Part shown: in pieces, positions 47,123 through 57,235 of the stretch
How positions within the stretch are numbered: position 1 is the first letter of the stretch
Layout: every line of letters starts with the position of its first letter
NCBI RefSeq assembly: GCF_014284365.1
Contig: NZ_JACOGG010000002.1
Location: forward strand, 124,001 to 188,000
Source: Cognatundibacterium rugosum
GTDB lineage: Bacteria; Pseudomonadota; Gammaproteobacteria; Burkholderiales; Burkholderiaceae_D
Reading direction: 5' to 3'
Length of the DNA: 64,000 nt
Position numbers and translations under genes: made by a program
The notes under the pieces: model-generated
What the model saw: only the letters and a program-made list of their open reading frames with translations
The model's database searches: none
What the model was told of the DNA's origin: nothing

Positions 47123-48583
47123 ATGCAATGGGAAGTCGTTATCGGTTTTGAGACACATGTGCAGCTCAAAACCCACTCCAAAATTTTCAGTGGTTCATCC
47201 ACCCAATTTGGCGCAGAACCAAACACGCAGGCCAGCCCGGTAGACTTAGCTCTGCCTGGCGTGCTGCCGGTCATGAACAAAGGTGCCGTAGAAAAGGCGA
47301 TACAGTTTGGTCTGGCAGTCGGTGCCACCATCGCGCCAGAATCCATCTTCGCACGTAAAAACTATTTTTATCCGGATCTGCCTAAAGGCTATCAGATCAG
47401 CCAGTTTGAAATCCCGGTAGTACAAGGTGGTTATGTCCCCTGTATCGTGGAAAAAGACGGCAAAGCGGAAGTACATCAGATACAGCTGACCCGCGCTCAC
47501 CTTGAAGAAGACGCCGGTAAATCTTTGCATGAAGATTATCAGGGCATGACAGGCATCGATCTGAACCGTGCCGGCACGCCTTTGCTGGAAATTGTGACTG
47601 AGCCTGTAATGCGTAGTGCAACTGAGGCTGTGGCGTATGCCAAGGCGCTGCACTCACTGGTAATGTGGCTGGACATTTGTGATGGCAATATGCAGGAAGG
47701 CTCCTTCCGTTGCGACGCCAATGTCTCGGTGCGCCCGGTCGGCCAACAGGAATTTGGCACACGCTGCGAAATCAAAAACCTGAACTCTTTCCGCTTCCTC
47801 GAAGAAGCGATCAATTACGAGGTAAGACGTCAGATCGAATTGATCGAAGATGGTGGCCGCGTGGTACAGGAAACCCGTCTGTACGATCCGGACAAAAAAG
47901 TCACCCGTTCCATGCGCAGCAAAGAAGATTCTCAGGATTATCGCTACTTCCCAGACCCGGATCTGCCACCGCTGCGCATCAGCGAAGCCTGGATCAATGA
48001 AGTACGCAAAACCATGCCGGAATTGCCAGCTGCGATGCGTCAGCGTTTTGTTGAACAATATGCGCTGCCGGACTACGACGCGACCATACTGACCCAGTCT
48101 AAAGGCATGGCGGATTACTATGTCGCGCTGGTTGAGACAGCGGGTGTAAGTCTTGCAAAAACAGCCGCTAACTTCATGATGGGCGATGTGGCATCCACCC
48201 TGAATCGTGAAGGCGTGGACATTGCCGCCATTCCGGTCAGTGCCGCCCAAAGCGGTTTACTGCTGCAACGTATTGCCGATGGCACGATCTCCAATAAGAT
48301 CGCCAAAGAAGTGTTTGCCGGTATGTGGCAGGCTGGCAGTACTGACCTGAACCTGGCCGATCAGATTATCGACGCCAAAGGTCTCAAGCAGATTTCTGAT
48401 GTCGGCGCGCTGGAAAAAATTATTGATGAAGTCATGGCGGCGAATCAGCAATCGGTCGATGAATTCCGCGCTGGTAAAGAGAAGGCATTTAATGCACTGG
48501 TCGGTCAGGCCATGAAAGCGACTAAAGGCAAAGGGAATCCTGCCCAGGTCAATGAATTACTGCGTAAGAAACTCGCAGGTTAA
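47123..48583 (+). CDS. gatB: Amidotransferase subunit B
   Basis: A 486-residue kinase-transamidase subunit. [44 protein letters not shown] and [15 protein letters not shown] are family signatures; the C-terminal YqeY-like helical domain (tRNA binding) occupies about 400-486. ATG 47123 gives the conserved N-terminus; the frame extends a little upstream. Confidence 0.97.
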   Translation: MQWEVVIGFETHVQLKTHSKIFSGSSTQFGAEPNTQASPVDLALPGVLPVMNKGAVEKAIQFGLAVGATIAPESIFARKNYFYPDLPKGYQISQFEIPVVQGGYVPCIVEKDGKAEVHQIQLTRAHLEEDAGKSLHEDYQGMTGIDLNRAGTPLLEIVTEPVMRSATEAVAYAKALHSLVMWLDICDGNMQEGSFRCDANVSVRPVGQQEFGTRCEIKNLNSFRFLEEAINYEVRRQIELIEDGGRVVQETRLYDPDKKVTRSMRSKEDSQDYRYFPDPDLPPLRISEAWINEVRKTMPELPAAMRQRFVEQYALPDYDATILTQSKGMADYYVALVETAGVSLAKTAANFMMGDVASTLNREGVDIAAIPVSAAQSGLLLQRIADGTISNKIAKEVFAGMWQAGSTDLNLADQIIDAKGLKQISDVGALEKIIDEVMAANQQSVDEFRAGKEKAFNALVGQAMKATKGKGNPAQVNELLRKKLAG

Positions 48584-48595
48584 GAGGAGATATTG

Positions 48596-49261
48596 ATGAG
48601 TCACTTACGTCAGGAATTTATTCGTTTTTCTGTTGATGCTGGTGTAATCCGCTTTGGCGAATTCGTCACTAAGGCAGGTCGCCTGTCGCCGTATTTTTTT
48701 AATGCCGGACTATTCAATGATGGCGCGAATCTGGGTAAGCTCGCGGCCTTCTATGCCGATACGCTGATTAACTCCGGCGTGGAATTCGACATGCTGTTTG
48801 GCCCGGCCTATAAAGGCATCACGCTGGCCAGCGCGACCGCTGTCGCACTGGCCGCACGGGGCCGCAATGTGCCTTTCGCGTACAACCGCAAAGAAGCCAA
48901 AGACCATGGCGAAGGCGGCACTATCGTCGGCGCCCAGTTACAGGGCAGGGTCGTGATTATCGACGACGTGATTTCCGCCGGAACCTCGGTACGTGAATCG
49001 GTAGACATGATACGTGCTGCCGGTGCCACGCCAGCAGCTGTACTGATCGCACTCGACCGCATGGAACGGTCGGGTAAGGACGATGCGCTGTCGGCACACT
49101 CAGCGGTGCAGGAAGTCAGCCAGACCTACAACATGCCTGTTGTTTCCATCGGCAATCTGAACGATCTGTTTGACTACCTGTCCGCAGCAGGTGCCGGCGC
49201 AGAATTGACCCAGCATAAGGATGCGGTAGCGGCGTACAGGGATAGGTACGGCTCGAAATAA
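48596..49261 (+). CDS. pyrE: Orotate phosphoribosyltransferase
   Basis: A 221-residue pyrimidine enzyme that makes OMP from orotate and PRPP. The catalytic loop is YNRKEAKDHGEGGTIVGA and the PRPP motif VVIIDDVISAGTSVRES. ATG 48596 follows GAGGAGATATTG. It lies 12 bp after gatB. An AT-rich surface-polysaccharide island starts behind it. Confidence 0.97.
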   Translation: MSHLRQEFIRFSVDAGVIRFGEFVTKAGRLSPYFFNAGLFNDGANLGKLAAFYADTLINSGVEFDMLFGPAYKGITLASATAVALAARGRNVPFAYNRKEAKDHGEGGTIVGAQLQGRVVIIDDVISAGTSVRESVDMIRAAGATPAAVLIALDRMERSGKDDALSAHSAVQEVSQTYNMPVVSIGNLNDLFDYLSAAGAGAELTQHKDAVAAYRDRYGSK

Positions 49262-49628
49262 TTGAGCGATCTGTTTGCCGGGTCAACTTCACGCAGAGTT
49301 TAGAAATTGAATTTCAGCCCTGTCTGGATGTGTGTATGGGCAAGCTACTTAATTGTGGACCGTTCGGTGTAAAAATTAAGTAGCTGCCTTACCTGACTTT
49401 CGTGGCTGATAGTTGGCCTTACATCTATCTGCGTGTTAGTCTGGTTTTATCTATTAATCGAATAATGCCTGGTTCACAGGCATTACCAAAGTTTCCAGAA
49501 ATTCAAATATGTAGCAGATATGTCTATATAGCATCTGTATGTATTTTGTTTTACCTGGTTACAGTAAATATCTCTCACTCATTCTGAGTAGCGAAATAAG
49601 TCGATCAATTACAATTTGGACGTTTCTT
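49262..49628. other. Intergenic region at the left edge of the polysaccharide island
   Basis: 367 bp with no convincing gene. It holds an 11-bp perfect inverted repeat, GCTACTTAATT (49344-49354) and AATTAAGTAGC (49374-49384), around a 19-nt loop. The match extends further with one single-base gap on the GGCA/TGCC side. It could be the pyrE transcription end or a scar of an inserted element. AT content rises from here. Confidence 0.55.
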
Positions 49629-50627
49629 GTGAATCATTACAATAATTTAACTGCACTCCGGTGGTTTTCAGCAGGACTGGTGCTGTTTGGCCACAGCTTC
49701 ACCTTATTGGGATTGCCTGAACCCGTTTTCATGAATTACACGAGACTAGGTCCTTTAGGCGTTTCGATATTTTTTGCCGTGAGCGGATATCTGGTCACCC
49801 AGAGCTGGGAACGTGACCCTCATCTTTATCGTTTTTTAGTGCGCAGGGCACTGCGGATATTCCCCGGACTAGCCGTTTGTCTTGCTGTCACCACTTTTAT
49901 CTTAGGGCCGCTGTTAAGCACATTACGTTTCACTGACTACTTCACGCACTCGCAACCATTTCGTTATTTTTTTGAAAATTTATTTTTATACATAACGTTT
50001 AGCTTACCAGAAGTATTTACAACAAATATTTATCCGCATGCAGTCAATGGGTCCATTTGGAGCTTGCCCGTTGAATTTTTTATGTACCTGATCGTTGCAC
50101 TGATAGGCATCACAAAATTACCACGTTTCTTTTGGCTAATTATTGTGGCGCTGTTAATGTATTTTTCAGCGAGCTGGTCGACAGTCTCGGTCGATCCAAT
50201 AATTGTTTATCGCTCCGATCTGAGGGCCGTCGTTACTTGCGGCGTCTATTTCTGGATCGGCTCTGCATTGTGCCGTTATAAATTTAATCCCTCATCGGTC
50301 ACCACACTTGGTGTCACGATGATAGCGTGGATCAGTATGACTCGATGGCCAGAAGTGTTTGCAATAGGTGCAGGACTCGCAATTCCCATACTGGCTTTAG
50401 GCTTTGGGCTCGCCACCAGCAATTGGCTAGGTAAGCTTTCGAAATACGATTACTCGTACGGAATTTATATCTATGCATTCCCAGTTCAACAGACCATTGC
50501 GCATTTCTTCCCAAAGATGAGCATACTGCCGTATTTACTTGTCGTCAGTGCAATCACGCTCGTACTGGCGGCCGTATCATGGCACTTAATTGAAAAGAAA
50601 GCTTTAGCGTTAAAACCTAAGCGTTAG
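49629..50627 (+). CDS. Acyltransferase 3 family membrane protein (OafA-like)
   Basis: A 332-residue membrane acyltransferase with about ten helices. NNLTALRWFSAGLVLFGHSF carries the conserved H, and RLGPLGVSIFFAVSGYLVTQSWERD, LVRRALRIFPGLAVCL and NGSIWSLPVEFFMYL are the family's R-x(10)-H-type and later motifs. Such enzymes add acetyl groups to O-antigen or other glycans. GTG 49629 is the likeliest start because homologues begin a few residues before NNL; ATG 49539 would add a poor 30-residue lead. Codon use is AT-rich, as in its neighbours. Confidence 0.87.
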   Translation: MNHYNNLTALRWFSAGLVLFGHSFTLLGLPEPVFMNYTRLGPLGVSIFFAVSGYLVTQSWERDPHLYRFLVRRALRIFPGLAVCLAVTTFILGPLLSTLRFTDYFTHSQPFRYFFENLFLYITFSLPEVFTTNIYPHAVNGSIWSLPVEFFMYLIVALIGITKLPRFFWLIIVALLMYFSASWSTVSVDPIIVYRSDLRAVVTCGVYFWIGSALCRYKFNPSSVTTLGVTMIAWISMTRWPEVFAIGAGLAIPILALGFGLATSNWLGKLSKYDYSYGIYIYAFPVQQTIAHFFPKMSILPYLLVVSAITLVLAAVSWHLIEKKALALKPKR

Positions 50628-50713
50628 ATCAATGAAGAGATGATGCCATTTTTGGTGTGGCATCATCAATCAAACTCCGCTTTGTACCGCGTGTCTGTAA
50701 CTTTGAACGCGGT

Positions 50714-51760
50714 TTATTGTGCTTGTTTAATTTTTCCAACATAGGCTGGAAAATATTCCGATAAAAATTTAACCACAAAATAATTACACAGCAGTAAGCA
50801 CAGGAAAGAAAAGATTATTGTTAATAAAGGGTTGGCTAAATTAATTTTCAAACCGACCAACACTAACAATTGAGTCAATACTATTTTAAAAATATTTTCA
50901 GTTCCGCAAAATATCAGTGTCTCCCGCCCCAATTTTTGCAGAAGAGAAATTTTCTGCAGAAGCATAGCAAGCAAAATATTTCCAAAAATCAACACCAATA
51001 TCGTAAAAATATAGATCACTTCAGTTAATGGCTTAAATGTCTGCAGTGAAGGAGCTACGGTGCCAATTATTCGTATTAACCAGTCACTTCCATTGAAATA
51101 ATTAGCAAGTACAAATAATACTGTTATTAAAATTAATATTTTTTTAAGCCAGCATTCAGAAAAGAATAGACTCTGCTCTTTCAGCAAAGGAAACATGGCC
51201 TTACCGAGCACGTAATATAAATAATAATACATTGCGCTGTCGATATTCATTATCCATGATGGATTCACAACTGGATTGTTTGGCAAAATGGTTTGACTGG
51301 CAACATATGCTAGCAGTGCCAGTAAATATGTTGCTACGCGCGACTTAAAAAGAACCAGGAACAGATAATCTATAACGACGACGATGTATAGACAGGGAAT
51401 GAACCAAAGCGATGCTGCATATACTTTATTTCTGATCCCCAAAATAAACGACTTGAATGCTTCGCGAAAATCGATAAATCCCCAGTCATTTAATATCGTA
51501 AAAACGAGCAATGCAATCAAACTAAAAAAAACATACGGAAGCAATAACTGGGCCGTCTTTTTCTGTGCAAACGTAAGAAATTTTTCATCTGCTTTGCCCG
51601 GCGCAAAAAAACCAGCCGCAAAAAAAAACATTGGTACATGATAAGTAAATACAAACGGATATAATTTCCCTGCAGAATTACCAAAATGTCCTATGTAAAT
51701 TGCAAATATCCCTAAAAATTTAAGTACATCAACCCAAGCAACCCTTGCTTTATTATTCAT
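50714..51760 (-). CDS. Acyltransferase 3 / fucose-4-O-acetylase-like membrane protein
   Basis: A 348-residue membrane protein with about ten helices. The start RVAWVDVLKFLGIFAIYIGHFGNSAGKLYPFVFTYHVPMFFFAAGFF is typical of the fucose 4-O-acetylase subgroup, with the catalytic-type His in IGHFG. LWFIPCLYIVVVIDYLFLV follows. It converges with the other acyltransferase gene (87-bp gap). It is strongly AT-rich and a probable recent transfer. It probably decorates the island's polysaccharide. Confidence 0.88.
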   Translation of the reverse strand: MNNKARVAWVDVLKFLGIFAIYIGHFGNSAGKLYPFVFTYHVPMFFFAAGFFAPGKADEKFLTFAQKKTAQLLLPYVFFSLIALLVFTILNDWGFIDFREAFKSFILGIRNKVYAASLWFIPCLYIVVVIDYLFLVLFKSRVATYLLALLAYVASQTILPNNPVVNPSWIMNIDSAMYYYLYYVLGKAMFPLLKEQSLFFSECWLKKILILITVLFVLANYFNGSDWLIRIIGTVAPSLQTFKPLTEVIYIFTILVLIFGNILLAMLLQKISLLQKLGRETLIFCGTENIFKIVLTQLLVLVGLKINLANPLLTIIFSFLCLLLCNYFVVKFLSEYFPAYVGKIKQAQ

Positions 51761-51935
51761 TTCTTATTTCTTTCTTAATTGGTGTCAAGCAATGTTTCTA
51801 TTATAGCTATTTAACATTTGACCATTAAGAATTGCTTCAATTTAAATTTTTAGTATGTCTTTTTTCAGCTCCTATTTAGCATCAAATTTCCTGTGCAAAT
51901 TTGATATTAGTGGTGCGATACTATCAAACACACCT

Positions 51936-54900
51936 TCATACATTTAACTTACTCTTATCTACGCCGAACTGCTCGTCAAATATCTGTGTCCTCGAAATAT
52001 TGCGGGCTAAAGCAACTGGATAGGCCGCGCTAAATGCGTCACTTCTCCTCTTTATTTGCTCTGGATCTACTGGAGTCCGATACATAGATGTCAGTTTCGG
52101 AACGTAGACAAATTCATTATTGTGTGCGTAGCGTACCCATAAGGTCCAATCTTCCAACGCTTCCATATCCTCGTCAAATCCACCGCGTTGCTCAAATAAT
52201 GAACGCTCAAATAGAACTGACTGTATCGGAAAAAAGTTATGGTGACGCAAAACCTGATAGTCGTAGTTTTGGCGCAAAGCATCTGGCACTTGGTAAGTAC
52301 ACTCTTTGTATCTACCGTCCTGAATCTGACTACTATCGGTCATTATTTCCCATGCCAGACTGTAGGCAGCACAGGCCTTAGGCTGCTCCGTCAACGCATG
52401 CATCAAAACTTCGACATGATCAGCAAAAAGTAAGTCATCGTCATCTAAGAATAAGCACCAACGCCCATTTGCCTGTTGTAATCCATAGTTACCAGTAGCC
52501 GAACGTCCGCACTTTCCCAATCCAAAATAACGCAAAGGCAAATGGACGTAATCACGCATACTTGTGACCAACTCCTCCTGAGTTTGACCTCCATCCTCAA
52601 CAATAATATGTTCTAAGTTGGGATAGGTCTGGCGCGCTACAGAAACAATTGCCTGACGCAGATAGTTTTCACGACCACGATAAGTACGGGTAATAATACT
52701 GACCAAGGGCGGTGGCTCTGGCAGGGCATGTTGTTCAATAAAAGCACCGTCACGTATCATTTCAAAATCCCATGCGCGAAAAGGGAAGTTGACCTTACTC
52801 GAAGAACGGGACAATAAAACTTTTGGCGTTAGTAACACCAAACGCAAGATATTTTTGAATACGTCAAAGCGCGATCCGGGATAGGCCTCATTTGCCATCA
52901 ATAATCTCAGGCTTAATATGGGAACTGCCATCACGTCCCAAAAATTCCCATACTTCAACCTTAAATACAAATTAGCAAAAGTACTGCCCGTGTATTGCAA
53001 TTTTTTAACTTGACCAGCACTTTCATAGGTGTAATGCCAAACAACTGCTTGAGGGCAATATCGCAATACGTAACCAGCCCTGCGCAAACGATAAGATAAT
53101 TCTACGTCCTCTCCATACATAAACAGAGTTTCATCGTAACCTTTGATGCGTTCCAACGCAGAGCGGCGCAGTAACACACAGGCATGGGAATTCCAACTGG
53201 TACTACCGGTAATCGGGTCGTAGTACTTGGGGTGTTCATAAGGCTTTTGCCTCAATTCCCAGGCTGCAGCACTATCGGTATCAGCCTGTGCTGACGAGAC
53301 AATATTCAATAAAGCATTTGACTCAAAGGTTAAGTCAATGTTTGTAACCAGACAGTAAGGCGCTTTGCCAGCACGAATACCCGCATTATGTCCAGCACCA
53401 AATCCTTTGTTTTCCCGCTCTAAAATTTCAACTGTCAGGCCTTGCTCTACCAATTTCCTTGAGAAAATATGTAGTTGCTTAACGGTATCATCCGTCGACG
53501 CATTGTCGACAAAATACAAATTAATGAGCTTTTTGTCGTAATTGAGTGCTAGTAGTGAATTGGTAAACGCCTCTATCCATCGGCCATTATTATGGGTAAC
53601 GATACTGATATCGACACGTGGTAACTGTTCCGGTTTAAGCTTAGGGGGCAGGCAAATTGTCAGTGGTTGTTGCATCGCTTCGCAACGTTCTTTGACGATA
53701 TCGGCAATTGTTCCCTGATTCATACTTGAATGCGGCACAACTGCAGTTAAGTTCATCAGCTTAGACCAAGACTCATCCATCAGTTTATAAATTGGCTTGG
53801 GTATTAAGTTACTCGCACGGCTACCAATAAACTTAATGCCATTCCAAAGAGGAGTGACATCTCCTTTGATCAACTGCATTAACCAGCGTAGGGGAGCAGT
53901 TAATTTCCAGGCTGTACTGGCACGAATTTTAACTATTTGCGCGAAAGCAGCATCTCTTTCAGTTTTTATAGATAGTAAGCTACGCTGCAATTCTTCACTT
54001 TGTTCAGTCAGAAGTGAGACCTGTGCAAGTGCCGCATCTCTCTCACTTTGTAGCGATGAGAGACTACGTTGTATATCGTTAATTTGTTCAGTTAGGAGAG
54101 AAATTTGTTCTAACACTGCGTCTTTTTCTTTCTTTGATAATGAAAGATTATCCTTTAGCTTCTCATTTTGACTTATCTGTACTGAAATTTCATTTTTGTG
54201 CTCTTCCAACCTGGATTCCAGCTGCCGATTGAGTGCTGCAATATCCTGCTCCAGATGAGCTACCCAGTTCTTGTGGAGAACAATATCTTCCACACGATGA
54301 TCCAAAGCTATTTTTATAGACTGATAGGCATCAGAATGCTCAACTTCTTGCTCAAGGAAACTTGCTGCAAATTCAGGGAGACTCGCATCGGAAGCCAATG
54401 CGATCCAATACAGTGGACCTTGCATGCCACTTTGAGCCTGCAACACACCATCTTCCCGACGATGACTGATCAGACCAGTACTGTCTGACTCAGAGAAAAT
54501 CCCAGAACCATAAATAAGCTTCTGTCCAAAAAATCTGCTATGCGTAAAATGCTTACCTAATAACGCTTTAAATTCATGTTCATATAATTCTTTAACATGG
54601 TATTCATTCTGGATACCAGTCAAATCAGTGTAGAAATGCTTGTCAGGGCTAGAAATCAATAGAAGACCGCCTGGACGCAGAACCCGCCGAATTTCAAGCA
54701 TCATCTCTTCATGCTGATCATGGTGTTCTATAGTCTCGAAGCTGACGACCATGTCAACGCTGGCATCGTTCAGTGGGATTGCAGCACAACTTCCTACACG
54801 GTACTCCAGATTCCCTTTGTGGTATCGCGCACTGGCGTGCTGAATCGCTTCACTGGATATATCAACACCATATACCTGTTGTGCGTGGTCAGCCAGCAGA

Positions 54901-55055
54901 GCAGATCCATACCCCTCTCCACTGGCAATATCAAGCACAATTTTTCCCTGCACCAGTGTGCTGGCTTGTATATATCGATGTACATGTTCCAACTCAATAT
55001 TGCCGTTCACTTCAGGCACATACCGCTCACCAGTAAATTTAAGAATATTTTCCAT
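51936..55055 (-). CDS. Methyltransferase - coiled coil - GT2 - GT2 multidomain protein
   Basis: A 1039-residue protein. Residues about 1-230 are a class I SAM methyltransferase (VLDIASGEGYGSALLA, SFETIEHHDQHEEMMLEI). Residues about 255-377 form a coiled coil with a 28-residue repeat (K309-Q336, S337-K364, then a partial copy from T365). Residues about 470-740 are a first GT2 glycosyltransferase (VDISIVTHNNGRW, NIDLTF, YGEDVELSYRL, rhamnosyltransferase-like). Residues about 784-1030 are a second GT2 (VSIITRTYRGRENYLR, LDDDD, ALEDWTLWVRYA). It ends just before the wzt stop side, with a 1-bp gap. The layout recalls WbdD-type chain terminators joined to their polymerase. No signal peptide; cytoplasmic face of the inner membrane expected. 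Confidence 0.93.
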   Translation of the reverse strand: MENILKFTGERYVPEVNGNIELEHVHRYIQASTLVQGKIVLDIASGEGYGSALLADHAQQVYGVDISSEAIQHASARYHKGNLEYRVGSCAAIPLNDASVDMVVSFETIEHHDQHEEMMLEIRRVLRPGGLLLISSPDKHFYTDLTGIQNEYHVKELYEHEFKALLGKHFTHSRFFGQKLIYGSGIFSESDSTGLISHRREDGVLQAQSGMQGPLYWIALASDASLPEFAASFLEQEVEHSDAYQSIKIALDHRVEDIVLHKNWVAHLEQDIAALNRQLESRLEEHKNEISVQISQNEKLKDNLSLSKKEKDAVLEQISLLTEQINDIQRSLSSLQSERDAALAQVSLLTEQSEELQRSLLSIKTERDAAFAQIVKIRASTAWKLTAPLRWLMQLIKGDVTPLWNGIKFIGSRASNLIPKPIYKLMDESWSKLMNLTAVVPHSSMNQGTIADIVKERCEAMQQPLTICLPPKLKPEQLPRVDISIVTHNNGRWIEAFTNSLLALNYDKKLINLYFVDNASTDDTVKQLHIFSRKLVEQGLTVEILERENKGFGAGHNAGIRAGKAPYCLVTNIDLTFESNALLNIVSSAQADTDSAAAWELRQKPYEHPKYYDPITGSTSWNSHACVLLRRSALERIKGYDETLFMYGEDVELSYRLRRAGYVLRYCPQAVVWHYTYESAGQVKKLQYTGSTFANLYLRLKYGNFWDVMAVPILSLRLLMANEAYPGSRFDVFKNILRLVLLTPKVLLSRSSSKVNFPFRAWDFEMIRDGAFIEQHALPEPPPLVSIITRTYRGRENYLRQAIVSVARQTYPNLEHIIVEDGGQTQEELVTSMRDYVHLPLRYFGLGKCGRSATGNYGLQQANGRWCLFLDDDDLLFADHVEVLMHALTEQPKACAAYSLAWEIMTDSSQIQDGRYKECTYQVPDALRQNYDYQVLRHHNFFPIQSVLFERSLFEQRGGFDEDMEALEDWTLWVRYAHNNEFVYVPKLTSMYRTPVDPEQIKRRSDAFSAAYPVALARNISRTQIFDEQFGVDKSKLNV
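53925..54131 (-). repeat. 84-bp in-frame tandem repeat in the coiled coil
   Basis: Two full 84-bp units (54131-54048 and 54047-53964) and a partial third (53963-53925) encode 28-residue units (four heptads) of the pattern (S/K)E(R/K)DAxLxQxSLLTEQ. The copies share most residues, which suggests duplication inside the gene and possible length variation between strains. Confidence 0.85.
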
Positions 55056-55056
55056 T

Positions 55057-56415
55057 TCATTCTTCTCTGGTCGTCAATTTGATATCTTGCATGGGAATTC
55101 CCATCAAGCCAGTTGCCACTGAGCTCGCTTCCGATTTAAAAATCAGCGCATCATGCAGCCAATGGTGCTGTACATGCATTTCCTGGGTCCCAGTTGCAAT
55201 TGCAACACCCACGCTATAATCGCCGGCAGGCAGTATAGGCATAGCGAACCTGAATTCAGCGTCCAGACCACTTCCCGCTTCACAAGAAAGAGATGCGTCT
55301 GCGTAGCTCAAATAGGTGTTATCGCCGAACAACGCCTGCCCTCTGTGATCTTTAATGGAAAACCCTATGATAGGGTTGACTAATTCCTGATGCGCCTGCG
55401 CAAATATTTTTAAAGTGACGACTTCGCCACCCACTACCCAATTTAACGGATTGCCATGCACATCATTAAACTCGACATTCTTTATTTGTGCTCCACCTTG
55501 CCCAAACGCAGATGCATCATGATCAAAAGTAAATATACGCAAGTCGTTTCTCAAATTACTGGCGTTGACTAAATCCTGACGCTGATCACGAAACAATACA
55601 GGTTCTGCTTTTCGTTCTGCTTTCAGTTTTTTTACATCACTCTTTCCCTGCTGTGCCTCATAAAAAGCCTGTAGATAAGACGCGCAGACTTTTTTTGGAT
55701 TACCTTCCTCTATCAATCTGCCTTTTTCCAGCCAGATTACCCGGTTACAAAGGTTCTTCACAGCACCGGTATCGTGACTGACAAATAAGACCGTACCCTT
55801 TTTCATAAAATCACGCAGAAAACGCATACACTTCTGCGTGAAGAATGCGTCACCCACGGCGAGCGCCTCATCGATGATCAGAATCTCTGCATCCACATGA
55901 GCAATGACAGCAAATGCCAGTCGCACCATCATGCCGCTGGAATATGTGCGTACTGGTTGCTCGATGAATTCCCCTATGTCAGCAAAGGCTTCGATATCGT
56001 TGAATCGTGCTTGGATTTGCTCTGCGGTCAGACCAAGTACAGCAGCATTCATATGTACATTTTCGCGCCCGGTAAATTCCGGATTAAATCCAGACCCAAG
56101 CTCAAGTAATGCAGCTATACGTCCATTGGTGCGAACCTGGCCTGTACTGGGCGTCAGCGTTCCGCAGATGATTTGCAATAAAGTAGACTTACCAGATCCA
56201 TTGCGTCCGATAATACCGACGGTCTCACCTTTTTTTATCTCGAAATTAATATCTGTTAAAGACCAATATTCACGAAAATAATTTTCTGACCTGACGCCAA
56301 GCAGTTTTTTAATTTTGGGAAAAATAAATTGTTTTAACCTGTCAGCCGGCGTGCCATACATTTGATAGTACTTGCCCAGTCCGCTAACACTGATTGCATT
56401 ACTATCAGAGTACAT
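55057..56415 (-). CDS. wzt: Polysaccharide ABC transporter ATP-binding protein, Wzt-like
   Basis: A 452-residue protein. The ABC domain has Walker A GRNGSGKS (70-77), signature YSSGMMVRLAFA and Walker B EILIIDEALAVGD. From about residue 300 a beta-rich C-terminal domain follows, as in Wzt of O9a/O12-type systems, which reads the terminal modification of the glycan. ATG 56415 overlaps the wzm stop by 11 bp and is preferred to the upstream start at 56478, which would intrude further into wzm. Export of the lipid-linked chain is expected. Confidence 0.94.
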   Translation of the reverse strand: MYSDSNAISVSGLGKYYQMYGTPADRLKQFIFPKIKKLLGVRSENYFREYWSLTDINFEIKKGETVGIIGRNGSGKSTLLQIICGTLTPSTGQVRTNGRIAALLELGSGFNPEFTGRENVHMNAAVLGLTAEQIQARFNDIEAFADIGEFIEQPVRTYSSGMMVRLAFAVIAHVDAEILIIDEALAVGDAFFTQKCMRFLRDFMKKGTVLFVSHDTGAVKNLCNRVIWLEKGRLIEEGNPKKVCASYLQAFYEAQQGKSDVKKLKAERKAEPVLFRDQRQDLVNASNLRNDLRIFTFDHDASAFGQGGAQIKNVEFNDVHGNPLNWVVGGEVVTLKIFAQAHQELVNPIIGFSIKDHRGQALFGDNTYLSYADASLSCEAGSGLDAEFRFAMPILPAGDYSVGVAIATGTQEMHVQHHWLHDALIFKSEASSVATGLMGIPMQDIKLTTREE

Positions 56416-57235
56416 CTGCAAATCCTTTTCTGGTTTTCTGAAACCAAACAAATCCCATCCATGCGATGGCACTGGCAAGCACTGTATATAAACCCAAACC
56501 TGTCCATTCTGGCATCAAGCCCCAATAAATCACATTTCTCGCTTGTTCAATAATAAAAGTCAGCGGATTGAGCATTAACCACTTTTGAAAAATTGGCGGG
56601 ACAGCACTGACGGGATAAAAAATTGGAGAGAGGAACATCAAAACCATGGCAATGATGCCTACGGTCTGTCCAACATCCCGCAGAAAAACACCCAATGAAG
56701 CGAGAAACCAAGCTACGCCCAAAGAAACTATAACAAGTGGCAGTAAAACAACTGGCAGAAATATAATTGTCCAATGCCAAAAACCATTGAAAAGTAAATA
56801 TGCCAACAATAAGACAGCAACACTGATTACGCTATGAAACAATGCAGCGCCCAACGTAATAACGGGTAAAATTTCTAAGGGGAATATCACTCGTTTGACG
56901 AAATTTGTATTTGATGTAATTGCAGCATGCGAGCGATTGATTACATCCGCAAACAAACCATGCACAATCATCCCAGTAAAGAGCAAAATAGCGAACTCAG
57001 TCTGACTTTGTGACCCACCATTACCCCAGCGAGACTTAAATACCACCGAAAAAACGAAGGTATAAACCACCAACAGTATAGCGGGATGCAAAAATGACCA
57101 TGCCAACCCCATAGAGGAGCCTTTGTAGCGTCCAATTACTTCTCGCTGAGTCATTTGCAAAATCAAGCGGCGATTTTTCCAAATGCTGATAAATGGTGAC
57201 CTGAAGTCGCATGGATGTGTTTCATGCGGATTCAT
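56405..57235 (-). CDS. wzm: Polysaccharide ABC transporter permease, Wzm-like
   Basis: A 276-residue ABC-2 permease with about six helices. RRLILQMTQREVIGRYKGSSMGLAWSFLHPAILLVVYTFVFSVVFKSRWG is the typical N-terminal amphipathic part and first helix; FLSPIFYPVSAVPPIFQKWLMLNPLTFIIEQARNVIYWG is the C-terminal signature. It is first in the minus-strand order wzm-wzt-1039-residue protein. Confidence 0.95.
   Translation of the reverse strand: MNPHETHPCDFRSPFISIWKNRRLILQMTQREVIGRYKGSSMGLAWSFLHPAILLVVYTFVFSVVFKSRWGNGGSQSQTEFAILLFTGMIVHGLFADVINRSHAAITSNTNFVKRVIFPLEILPVITLGAALFHSVISVAVLLLAYLLFNGFWHWTIIFLPVVLLPLVIVSLGVAWFLASLGVFLRDVGQTVGIIAMVLMFLSPIFYPVSAVPPIFQKWLMLNPLTFIIEQARNVIYWGLMPEWTGLGLYTVLASAIAWMGFVWFQKTRKGFADVL

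Noticed and set aside
49402-49587. Short frame before the acyltransferase
   Set aside because: It is AT-rich and lacks a ribosome site and any conserved feature.
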